64,000 bases of DNA from contig JABTTQ020002552.1 of the NCBI GenBank assembly GCA_016081115.2, positions 248,001 through 312,000 of the forward strand, in the 5' to 3' direction. The notes under the pieces were generated by a model. It made no database searches, had not been told where the DNA came from, and saw only the letters and a list, made by a program, of their open reading frames with translations. Both the position numbers and the translations under genes were made by a program. This document shows, in pieces, positions 25,145 through 35,833 of this stretch; the first letter of the stretch is position 1; each line of letters opens with the position of its first letter. Source of the DNA: Rehmannia glutinosa. Taxonomy: Eukaryota; Streptophyta; Magnoliopsida; Lamiales; Orobanchaceae.

Positions 25145-25273
25145 ATAGTGACTTGACTCGGCTTTGCCAGCCCTATTTGTTACAATGAAAATTACAAGAA
25201 AAATGGGGTGCCAACTTTCTAGTTTAAGTTTTACATGGCCGTCATTAAAATCTAAAAAATAAATTTCCCAACA
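25145..25273 (-). repeat. 5' LTR of element A, displaced first part of U3
   Basis: On the minus strand it starts TGTTGGGAAATTTATTTT at 25273 and runs to the right target duplication of B. It continues into 11119-9702. It matches the corresponding end of D's LTR (42300-42424). Confidence 0.9.
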
Positions 25274-28200
25274 GGAAGAGCAAGGTCTCTTGCCTCCAAT
25301 TCAAGAAATCGGAGGAAAAGGTGAAGAAAATGATGATGACGATGTAATCGTGTACTCTCCTCTTTACCCAGATATTCAACAACGTCTACGAGAATGGAGA
25401 GCGTGGAAGCTAGATCACTCAAGGGTGCAGTTGACTCACCCTGAGTTCATAGAAGAAGAAGAAGAGTTGCTACGATTTATTGGTGTTGCAATTATTCAAT
25501 AGGCCCTTGATGAGGACAACTGCATGGATATCCTCTGAATCATAAAGGCGGATGAAAAGGATAAAGCTAAAGAGTGAGCCCGAGCACTGGGAAAGTAAAA
25601 AATATGCGAATTCATAGGCTCTCCAGGTCACACTCACACACATCTCAATATGCGAAGTTAGATATGCAGCAGGCTATGAGGGAATCCAGAGCCATCCATG
25701 AACAACAATTGTTAGAAGGTCTAGGAGAGTCATCTCAATCTCTCCTGCACACTGATCCTCTAGGAGTGGCGCATCACATTGCATTAGTTGTTGTTGCAGC
25801 CACGTCCCCTGTACATTCAGAGGATGGATTCCATCCAAGGGAACCGGCGCTGAAGTTGGGAATTTGGGCACCCAAACTGAGCTAACACCTGAAGAAGGTG
25901 TTTTACCACTTACCCCAGTGGCTGTGCACTAAAAGCCGCGAGTCAAGAGCAGAGTAACCCCACTGTCAGTTACTCAACTTGTAAGCCAGCTGAGGGGGAA
26001 GGTCTCTCCATCACAGCAGTGTTAGAGGTTGTTGTGGAAGACTCAACCATGAAGCAAGGAGGCGAAGTCGAGAAAGAACATGAACCTCAGTAGAGTGACA
26101 TTGATGAAGCTCAGACATTTGAGTTTGTCCGAGCTGAAGTATCAACTGATTTGAAGGCCAATGACGTTGTTCTCACAGTCGAGGCACATGATGGTGATGC
26201 CCCGAAAGTTAACACTCTGGGCTTAGAAAGTGTAATCCAAGGAGATTAGACTCCTATGGATGCCAATGTAGAAGACCCTAAGACAGTTGTGACTGTCGAA
26301 GGTAATGTGGAAGACCCTAAGACAGTTGAGACTGTCGAAGAAAACACAGAAGGCCTCGCAGCAGTTGAGTCTACTGGCGGTAGTGAAGGCCCACAGGAGG
26401 TTGAGACTTCCCTGGGTACAGGTCAAGAAACTCAGAACATTCCTCCTCTGGACAGCGCTGATGCAGAACATGAGATAAGCGCACTTCATGAATCCCAGGA
26501 AAACATAGACACATCCTTTTTGGGATCAGAAGATGAAAGCTGAGTCCACTCCAATTGCAGTTCCTATGGACCCAGCTGAGGATGTTCTCAAGACTAAGAG
26601 CAAAATAAGTGAGAAATTGGCTCGCACGAAGTTCAACTTTGATGATGAGCCAACTCCACAAGTCTCATCATCATCTGATGACGTTGATGATGCAGCAGAG
26701 GAACAGGTATATCATTTAGATAAATCTACTGAGACCGAGAAAGTAGTTAAGATAGCCGAGGCTCAGTCAGCTGGGCAACACAATCCAAAAGCCCCAGCTG
26801 GAACCGAGTCATCTGTGCAGGCTCCCACAGCTGCAGCAGTAACGACTCCACCAGCTCCGTCGTAGGCGCCTACAGCTGTGACAAATTCCGATGAAGCCAT
26901 CGCAGCTGAGGCAAACAAAGTTGAGTCACCGCATGCACAAACTTCACAAAACCATCCCTTATGTGCGAGATGATGCCTTTCAAGAGATGTTTCCATTCAC
27001 TGTCAGAGAAGGTCCCATTATTCCTACCAACACTATTATCCCAACAGCTCTTGATTCTGATGTAGAATGCCCCGCAGCTGAATCAGGTTAGGCAACTGAG
27101 ATCCGTGAGGTCTTCAAGAAGATCTGTGAAGAGATTGAGAAGATCGAACGACACCTGGCCTCACTGGACCTAAGATGGACAATAGATATGCCACTCTCAA
27201 ACAGACTTGGAGGATCGTGGGTACGGATCGGGAGTGGTCTCAACAGCGCATTACCATGCGACTCGAGCAAGTTTGTTATTATAAGGCACTATATGGAAGA
27301 ATGCTCATGTGGAGTGCTGACAACACATTAATCAGGAAACGAATGCAGGAATACATCAAAAGGTTACACGAGTCTCACAAAACTGAAATGGAGTTGCTGC
27401 AACAATTTCAAAAGAAAGAAATTCTGCGACTTGAGAATGCTATGAATGACAAATTCAGCATACTCATGGCTGAAATGAAGTTAGTGTCCAAGGAAACTCG
27501 CTCAGAATTTCGAGCAGCATATGATGCAGCCGACCCCAAACAAAACTCAGCTATAATGAGGCTAGATTTCATGCTCGCAGGCATGTTCCCTAGAGTCCTT
27601 CTCACCTTTGATGATGCCAAAAAGGGGGAAGAGGAGCTCCTCAAGGGATTAAAAGAAAAACAGCTACAGAAAAATGCAGCTGAGAAGAAAAGTTCAGCTG
27701 AGAAGAAGGGTAAAGCAGCTGAGGGGTAAAGTTCTAAGGATCTGACTTTGATGATATCTGAAACCCCCCAACAAGGTGATATTACTGCCTCCATCTTGAG
27801 CAAACTCCCTGTAACCTTACCTATTGAGCACTCTGCTGTGTCAATGGCAGAGAAAATGAAGATTATTGAAGAAGGGTTTGAGGAGTTCTCTAAAAAGCAA
27901 GATGCTCGAGTTCCGGAAGTGTTGAAACAATATGTTGGTATTCCAACAGGAAAATATCAAGATGCCATATCTGATGATGGTTCTGAGCCTAGATCAGTTG
28001 ATGAATTCAAAACACTCGAATTAGAAGGCTACTTCCAAGGAATGGCTCTGGCTCAAGCATGGGTTTTGTATTGGGAAAAAGGTCTAGCTTTAAGTCAAGA
28101 AGCTGAAAAGAAGTTAGATCTTCCAGCAGCCCACTCACCTGGAAAGGTAAGACTCAAAGGCAAAGATACACCCAGAGGCAAAGGAAGAGCTGAGTCAGGT

Positions 28201-28614
28201 AGACGTAGAGCTGAGTCAGGCAGAGGAAGAAGTGGTGGTGGAAGAGGTTCCCTACGTCGACCAAAACCAAAGGATGTTGAATATGTAGTTCCTGACAAGA
28301 AAGGTTTGATCTACTGGGATGGATATGACCAATTAGCCAACCTAGAAGTGGGAAGGAAGAATGCTAAGGCAGTAAGGAGACAAGAAGAAAAAAAAACGAT
28401 AGGCAAACTCGTGAATGGTTGCCGAGGAAGCAAAGGGATGATGCTTCCAAACGAGTCTATGAAAAGAAGAAAAAGGAAGAAGCTGAAAGGAAGAAAAGAA
28501 GAGCTAAAGAAAATAGAATTAGAGAAGAAGAAGAATCAAGTAGGACGCAGCAAAGACGTTGAAGTGTTGCTGCAAATCCCTTCATGTATTTTTTATATAA
28601 ATACATTCATGTAA
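25274..28614 (+). pseudogene. Extra ORF of element C, C-terminal two thirds
   Basis: It starts mid-gene at QEEQGLLPPIQEIGG. The YPDIQQRLREWRAWKLDHS module with EEEEELL lies at 25365-25480. An acidic region follows with two exact-length copies of NVEDPKTVVTVEG (26265-26342), then FDDEPTPQVSSSSDDVDDAAEE (26638-26700), then PFTVREGPIIPTNTIIPTAL near 27000. The coiled-coil region is nearly intact (27175-27729, 184 codons), with the polypurine-like FDDAKKGEEELL codons at 27608-27640. The C-terminal part (27748-28614) is one open frame with SEPRSVDEFKTLELEGYFQG, an RGKGRAESGRRRAESGRGRS basic repeat, and a Lys/Arg/Glu tail. It is the best-preserved C-terminus in the window. Its upstream part is broken by stops, e.g. 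at 25501. Confidence 0.75.
26265..26342 (+). repeat. Two tandem 39-bp units in the acidic region of the extra ORF of C
   Basis: Units at 26265-26303 and 26304-26342 each encode 13 residues, NVEDPKTVVTVEG and NVEDPKTVETVEE. D has three diverged units here and A has one, so the unit number varies between copies without breaking the frame. Confidence 0.85.
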
Positions 28615-28866
28615 GTCTTCTGTAATATACTTAATGAATGTTTTTGTAATTTTTCACTTTGTATGAACTCTTGTATCCTAGCTTAGAGATGTATATTGCT
28701 CTGATAAAGAATGCTATGATACCAAATGTAAACAGCTGTGTAAAGGACAAGAATGCTATGATCAATAAAATGATCTATTTCAAGCATACATTTATTTTGC
28801 ATGCATTATCAGTATGTATCTTTGTTGTTTATGTTTTGTTGAATTTATTTAAGTTTTGGCATCATC

Positions 28867-28880
28867 AAAAAGTGGGAAAT
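28867..28880 (+). other. Polypurine tract of element C (one base changed)
   Basis: AAAAAGTGGGAAAT directly before the LTR. The G-run is interrupted by T compared with B and D. Confidence 0.85.
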
Positions 28881-30359
28881 CGTTACGAAATTTATTTTGT
28901 AGATTTTGATGATACCATGTAAAACTTAAAATAGAAAGTTGGCACCCAATTTTCCTTGAAATTTGTACTGTAATAGAGAGGGCCGAGAGAGCTGAGTCAA
29001 GTTAGCTATGCCAAGAAATACAAGAAGTCAAATGAAGACTAAATTCAAGATTCCGCTGTGTGTCAGCCATGTATGGCCTAGAAGGAAGTCAAGGACTTGA
29101 CTGAAGGTGTGTCAGCTGAGGAACAGCTGTGAGAAGAGTCAGTCAAGTCAACTCAAGGAAGCTAAGTCTCAAGTTGAAGTGACGGTTAAGTCATCCAAAG
29201 TTTGGAGCTGACTCAAGTCACCTGGGGATTAAATGACAGCAGTCAAGTCAAGACAACTGAGTTAGATCCACAGATGAAAGTCAAGAGTGCTACTCAGAAT
29301 AGTAAAATGCCAGAGTTGTTTGAGGTAAAGTGTTAGTCCTAGTTATGTGCAAGAGGAATAAACCAATGGGAAATACTGCACCATGTGTCAGATAAGCTGC
29401 AATACTGCAAACATTTAATACGAGGATATGTCAACATAAAGGACTACAGACAAGACAAGCCAACGAACACAAGTGACTTTTGCAATTAGCATATCTCTTC
29501 AACGGACAAAATTTCAAAAGTGCACTATAAAAGGCTAAGGAATTTATTAAGAAGAAGTTACCTTGTGAACCTGAACCACGAATAAGCAAGCAATATTCAA
29601 GCATTTTAACCTCAAAATTCTCAAGAACATTCAAGAAAATCCTCATGCCTGAAACTCGAAAGAAATCGATCCAACACAAGCTGTAAAGAAAAGACAACTT
29701 CAAACCTGTCGAAGAGGAAACTTTTGAAGATTAAAAGGGGTCTACTTTCCAAGGAGGATTGTATGAAGGTTCAAGGTCGAACCAGTATCAAATTATTAGA
29801 GGGCTTCATCATCAAATCCAAGAGCTTGAGAAGTGAGCTGAAGTAGCAAGTCAGCTGCCCTGTGAAGAAGCTGAGTCTCAAGAAAAGCCATCTATGTGAT
29901 CAAGGCTGTCTGTAGACTGTTCACCACGTTGTAAACTGATTTGTTACATAGTGGACTCCTCCAGGAGTTGGAGAAGAGAGGACTAGAAGAATTACCCCAT
30001 CTTCGAACCTTTATAAAAATATTTGTGTCATTTACTATCAACACACTTACTTTCTTGCATACTTATATCATATCTGTTGTTACAACCATATCTGCTACCC
30101 AACTAATTAATAACCAAGTACTAAAAATCAATTGTTAAAATAAACTTAAAACAAATCAAGGGTGTTAAGTCTTTCGCTGATAAAACCAAACTAGCCAAGT
30201 TAGGTTTAGGTTAAACAACAGAGTTATTCTATCAACAGCTCTATCGAGTCTGTTGAGTGGCTAACTTAGCTGAATAACCAACTTAGCTATCCCTCAAGGA
30301 CATATCTATTTGAGTCAACTCTGTTGTAATTTTAAAAGGACTAAAAACGAAAAGTTGGT
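28881..30359 (+). repeat. 3' LTR of element C, end truncated
   Basis: It starts CGTTACGAAATTTATTTTG, where family members have TGTTA; the terminal T has mutated. TATAAAA lies at 29526-29532. U3 (about 29000-29290) carries roughly ten AGTCAA/TTGAC words. The LTR stops at AAAAGTTGGT, missing the last approximately 80 bases up to CCTACA, where it fuses with D's LTR. Confidence 0.88.
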
Positions 30360-30910
30360 GATGTTGACCTTTCCTCGTATTAATGGCATTTCAGCATTTG
30401 CAGGCGTCTGACACAATGTGCAGTGTTTCCCATTGGTTTATTCCTTCTGCATAATTCTGGGACAAACACTTTAGACCTGGTAGCTTTGACATACTACTAT
30501 ATTGAGTAATATTCTTGACTTTAATCAATGAATCTAAGTCAGTTATCTTTATTAGATCGCCGCTTTACCCTGCGCGACTTGAGTCCGCTCCAATCATTTG
30601 ATTGACTCAACCTGTCACTTCAACTTGTAGACTTGGCTTTGAGTTGACTTGACCGATGCTTCTTACATCCTTTCTCACCGACTCTTCTTGATCGAGTTCT
30701 TGTCTTCCTTCATGGCCTTACTCACCGACACACAACAGAGTCTTCACACAAATCCATAATTGACTTCTTGTATTCTTTGACATAGCCGACTTGACTCAGC
30801 TTTTTCAGTCCTTTTTATTACAATACAGATTACAAGGAAAATTGGGTGCCAACTTCCTAGTTTAATTTTTACATTGTATCATTAAAATCTATCAAATAAA
30901 TTTTGTAACA
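30355..30910 (-). repeat. 3' LTR of element D, truncated (U3 only)
   Basis: On the minus strand it starts TGTTACAAAATTTATTTG at 30910, right after the polypurine tract. It matches D's own 5' LTR from 42424 down to about 41885. The remaining part, with TATA, R and U5, is gone. A stretch at 30530-30790 shows CCG or CGC where the 5' LTR has CTG. Confidence 0.88.
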
Positions 30911-30924
30911 ATTTCCCCCTTTTT
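30911..30924 (-). other. Polypurine tract of element D
   Basis: The minus strand reads AAAAAGGGGGAAAT directly before the 3' LTR, identical to that of B. Confidence 0.92.
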
Positions 30925-31167
30925 GATGATGTCAAAACTTAATAGATAAGTAAACAAAGAAAAATGCTATACGAAAGCATGCAGAACAAAGAATGTATCT
31001 TTGAATGAATCATTTTATTGGTCATAGCATTTTTGTGCTTTACAAAGCTATTTATAGAGATTTTCCTATACAAAGCTGTAAACAAATATATCAGTACAGA
31101 ATGTAAATAAGCTAAGTTACAGGGAAATTTACAGAGCTTATTACAGAAGACTTATATTGAAATGTAT

Positions 31168-34100
31168 TTACACAAAAATACGCGAAGGGGTTCCCAAAGA
31201 CACTTCAACGCCTTTGTTACTTCCTTCGTCTCTCTTCTTCACTCTTTCTACGATCTTCATCATCAGCTCTTTTTCTCTTCTTCTCATCTTCTTCCCTTTT
31301 CTTTGTCTCATACGCTCACTTTGCAGTAGGGTCATCCCTTCGCTGCCTTTCTTCCGATTCGCGAGTTGCTCTGGCGCTTTCTTCTGCCATCCTTTTCTTG
31401 GCTTCTTCAATTTTACGTGTAGCTTCTAAGTTTGTAAGATGGTCATGCCTAGCACAGTATGTGATTCCCCTTTTCTAAGGATCCACAAAAGTGACATCTT
31501 TTGGCCTTGACCGAGATTGAGAACTTCTTCCAAAGTGCCACTTTGTCTTCCCTTTTTCGACTGCTGCTCCTCTTCCTTTGAGAGAATATCGCATAGAGCC
31601 TTGGATTTTCCAACGAGTGATCGCTAGTATTCGATGCTTCTACCGTCGTGTTGCATACTTCCAAGACTTTTTCCGAGTACAACTCCCAGGCTTGAGTCAA
31701 AGTCATTCCTGCGAAGTAGCCTTCAGCTTCCAGAGTTTGAAATTCTTCCATAGATTTGGGCTCAGATCCGGCATCCGACATTACTTCTCTAGGGGCCCTA
31801 TCATAGATTATCTAATCCATGGGAGACCACCATGCTATTTTAAAAGTTCTTCCACTCGTGCTGACGTATCCTCAGCTACCTTCTCAAATTCAGCTTCGAT
31901 GGCCTTTCTCTTATATTTCATGGCCACGACAACTTTTTGAATTTGTAAGTTCAAGGGTAGCTTGCTGAGAATCTCAGTTTGTGACTTAACCTAGCTGTGG
32001 GGTTTCAGCGTACAACAACTTCATATCCTTCGAACTTCTTTCCCCCACAGTTTTGTCACTTCCTTTCATTTTCTCTTCCGTCAATCCCTTAAGGGACTCC
32101 TCTTCCCCCTTTTCGGCATGATCACCAAAATAAAGAGGTATCCCAGGGAACAAACCGCTGAGGATGAAGTGCGATCGGCTGTTCGTTGAGTTGTGCTTGG
32201 AGTCTGCTGCATCATACACCATTCAAAATTCTGAGCGTGTGGCCTTAGACTCGGCTGTTACTATCTTCATTTATGCCATGAGAAGACTAAATTTCTCATT
32301 CATGTTGTTCTCGATTTTGGAAATCTCATTATTGTGGAAATGTTGTAGCAACTCCATATCCGACTTATGGGACTATTCAATCCTGGCAATATACTCCTTC
32401 ATTCTCTGCTGGTACATAGAATTATCTGCACTCCATACGAGCATCTTTGCAAAAAAAGGTTTGAAATATCGGACCTGCTCTGCTCGCATGGCAGTCTGTT
32501 GTTGAGCCGATTCCCTTATTCTCACTATAATACTTCTCAAATCAGCTGTGAGAATGGCGTCTTGATTGTCCAGACGTATGTCCAGAGAGGCTTGATGACA
32601 TTCTATCTTCTCAACCCCTTCGCAGATTTTCTTGGAGACTTCGCGAACTCAGCTGTCACGTTGGATTCAGCTGTCGGCCACTCTGCGTCAAAGTTGAAGT
32701 TTGCTGGTACAATCGTGTCTGTGGGAATAACTGGCTCTTCCCGTACTGCATATTTCCTTAATTCAACAGCTGATTCTTCCTCCAATTCAGGCATATTCTT
32801 CGAGAATGGGAATATATCAGTAAACACATCATCGCGCACAAGAGGTATCTCTTGAGTTTGTGTGCCTGTGATGATTCAGCTCTTTGTGCCTTAGCTGCGA
32901 CATCTTCATTGGCAGATGTCATAGCCTGTGGCAGAGCTGTAGGAGTCGTTACTGCTGCAGCTGTGGGAGCCCACGCAGCTGATTCTTTCACATCTAGAGC
33001 ATCTATTGGTGTTTGCTCAGATGTCTGAGCCTCAGCTATCTTAACAGCTTCTTTGGTATTAGTGTTTTCTTCTAAATGAATAACCGGTTCCTCAATTGTA
33101 TCATCAGCATCATCGGAGAATGATGAGACATGATGTGTTGGCTCATCATCAAAATTAATCCTCATAGGAGCCGTCTTCTCACTGACTTCTCTCAGGGTTT
33201 TGAGAACATCTTTAGATGTGTCTGTTGCTGGATTTTTATGAAGAGTGGACTCAACTTCATCCTCTGATCTCAGAAATAAAGTATCTATATTCTCTTGGGA
33301 GTCACGAAGAGTGTTTATCTCTTTGTCTACATCAGCGCCTTCAATCTCAGAAATGTTTTGATCATATTTACCCTTAGCCATGGAAGTCTCAACCTCCCTT
33401 GGGTTTTCTATACCCCCAGCACTCTCCACTGCTGCAGGGCCTTCGACATTCCCTTCGACAATATCAACTATCTTAGGGTCTTCAATTATCCCTTCGATAG
33501 ACATAGCTTTCTTAGGGTGTTGGACATTGGCATCCATAGGAGTCTCAACTCTTTTGATTGCACTTTCAGAGCCCAGAGTTTTAACTCCCAGGGCTTCACC
33601 ATCCTTTGCCTCAGTTGCGGCAGCAGCATCGTCGACCTTCAATGCAGCTGACTTCTAAGTTGAAACAGACTTAACTGTTTGAGTGTCGTTAATGTCATTC
33701 TGCTCTTCTGTGTTTTTCTTAACTTGACCTCCTAACTACATTAATTTGTCTCTCACAGCAACCTCCAACCCAGCTGTGGTGGAGAGTTTTCTCCTCGGGG
33801 CGCACCAGCCGAGTGAATGATAACGGGGTTACTCTGCTCCAAAGATGCGGCTTCTATTCCCTCTGAGTTTTGAGCCGCCAGGGTAGGTGTGTTAACACAT
33901 TCCCAGCTTCATTGCCGGTGCCCTGTGAGCCATTTGGTGAGTCCACAGGGGGATATGGTGGCAGCTATGGTTGTTGCTATCTGCTGCGCCACTCCCAAAA
34001 GATCAGTCTGAAGAAGAGATTGGGAGGACTCTCCTGGATTCCATCAAAGCTTACTGCGTTTCTGACTTCTCTGATGCAGCAGCTGGATCCATATCTTTAT

Positions 34101-35833
34101 CACTGTTAGTAAACTCATGTATATGCTCATAAGTCCCAGTCTACTGACATATCTTGGATTTCTCCAAGGCTCTAGCCTGCTCTTGAGCTCTCTCATTTTC
34201 TTCCTCCTTAAGTATGCGTAGGATATCCAAGAAATTTTCTTCATTTAGAGCAGATGGGGCATCTGTAACACCAAGGAATCGAAGAAGCTCTTCTTTCTCC
34301 TTGATGAACTGGGGATGAGTGAACTGCAGCCTTGAATGATCCAACTTCCATGCCCTCCATTCTCGTAATCTTCTCTGAATGTCAGGGTAAACGGGAGAGT
34401 ACATGATTAAGTCATCATCATCTTCATCTCCAGTCTCTTAAATGGGGGCTAAGGGACCTTGCTCCTCCTCAAACTTTGTTGCGTCCATCCGGGAGACAAC
34501 CTTTTCTTGCACATGTTTGGTTGTCCCAGATGCTTGTAATTCCTCAGTTGTTTGCCGCACAACTGATTCTTCTTTGAACCTCTGCTGATCATCATCAACA
34601 GTCTTCTCAGGTACATCAACAACTTCAGCAGACTGCTCTTCCTGAGCATCAGCCGTCTCAGTTTCTTTCTCCGGCTGAGAATCAGATTCAACTGTTTTCT
34701 TAAGCTCGAAATGCCTATACAACCATCTTTTCTTGAATGGAATCAGGGGAACCTCTTGTTCAACACACTCAGGTTCCTCAAACTTGAAAGCTTTTGGATT
34801 TTTCTTAGAGGCAGCAACCTTTCTTCACTTGGCAGTCCTCTTTTTCTTCACGATAGGGAAGGGAATTTAGGGTACCTCCGTTATCTCGGCTGTTGGGGCA
34901 AGAGTCTCGACTGCCTGGGCAGGAGCTTTGTGCTTCGCTGCAGGAGCAGGTGCTTTCATTGTTTTAGCTGCGGGGGCAGGGGCAGGCTTGGATACCACAA
35001 CTTTTTTCTTGGATGGAGGGGTCTCAGTTGTGTCTTCAGGATCAGCTGATTCCCCCTCACTGGTATCAGCCTTTCTAGCATAAGCCTTCTTCTGGGCTCC
35101 GGAAAGATTTGCCTTAAATATTTTCGTGTTGACATGGAAGGGCTTGCCATGGCGGAGAGCAATATCCTTCACCTCCATCAAATGGCCATTTACCAGGCCA
35201 TAGCCCAAGGAACATCCAAGGATCTATCTTCCTTATAGGTTCTATTCAGCACATTCTGGCAAATTTGGCTGAAAACAAACTCAGCCCAATTGACTTTCTT
35301 CTCTTGCATGATCACAACCATCACGATCAGCTTAGTTTTGGACAGCTGATTGAAGCTTTCAAACTTCATGTCCACAAATTTTGAGACGACATCCATCAGC
35401 TTATGGTAGTCATCCTTCAAAAAGTATTTCTTGGCTGTATACACAACCTTCGCAGCACACTCCAGCTTTGAAACTTCATTCCAAGTAGCAGCTAAGTCAA
35501 CATTTTTCTCAGCGATGTCCTTTAACCCCTTTACGAGGAAGAAACAGTGCTCAACAAGGTCTTTTGAATTGAGTTTGATGACCTTGTTGTGGATGAAAGA
35601 CTTGATTTTATCGTCCTGCACCTCAGCATTCACATAGAACATAGCTACCTCTTCAAGGTACGTGTGTGTGAACTGCATCATCAGAAAGTCCTTCAGCCTG
35701 GACTTCTCCAATTTTTTAGTTTTTTCTTGACCAAGGCATCATCCACGCCCTGTTTGATAATTCGTTCAAAATCCACTGAGGCACTAGTGTGGATTTGCTT
35801 TGAGAGCTTCACGAAATCATAAGTTGGGGCCAT
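31168..35833 (-). pseudogene. Extra ORF of element D (full span, about 1,550 codons, frameshifted)
   Basis: The start ATG at 35833 gives MAPTYDFVKLSKQIHTSASV. The end is TAA at 31168, after GVEVSLGTPSRIFV. Most of the N-terminal module is one open frame (35711-35190): EEVAMFYVNAEVQDDKIKSF, FFLVKGLKDIAEKNVDLAAT, LMDVVSKFVDMKFESFNQLS and WAEFVFSQICQNVLN. Then come an Ala/Pro/Lys-rich linker (35208-34867), an acidic Glu-rich part, the YPDIQRRLREWRAWKLDHS module (34400-34340), a long open acidic stretch (33642-32758, 294 codons) with three IEDPKIVDIVEG-like units and FDDEPTHHVSSFSDDADD, the PREEP-type block near 32700, a coiled coil (32600-31990) and a basic tail. Function is unknown. Comparing A, B, C and D should give a reliable consensus of the protein. 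Confidence 0.78.

Larger units (their letters stand above)
1..25273 (-). mobile_element. Element A: Sirevirus-like Ty1/copia retrotransposon, left end outside window, interrupted by element B
   Basis: On the minus strand this reads 5' LTR (25273 down to 25145, then 11119 down to 9702), tRNA-Met primer site, gag, pol and a long extra ORF that runs off the left edge. Its 3' LTR is not in the window. Element B (11120-25144) sits inside its 5' LTR: the two LTR pieces join into a continuous LTR when compared with the LTR of element D. On the right, A abuts the middle of the extra ORF of element C, so A inserted into C. All coding parts carry stops or frameshifts, so A is not autonomous. Confidence 0.9.
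25274..30359 (+). mobile_element. Element C: 3' part of a Sirevirus-like copia element
   Basis: It begins inside the extra ORF, directly after the edge of A, and continues through the polypurine tract into a 3' LTR cut short at 30359. Its 5' half must lie left of A, outside the window, or be lost. C is therefore older than A, which is older than B. Confidence 0.85.

Noticed and set aside
31168..31410. Separate small basic protein gene (histone-like) at the end of D
   Set aside because: It is the Lys/Arg tail of the extra ORF, collinear with the C-terminus of C (28300-28614).
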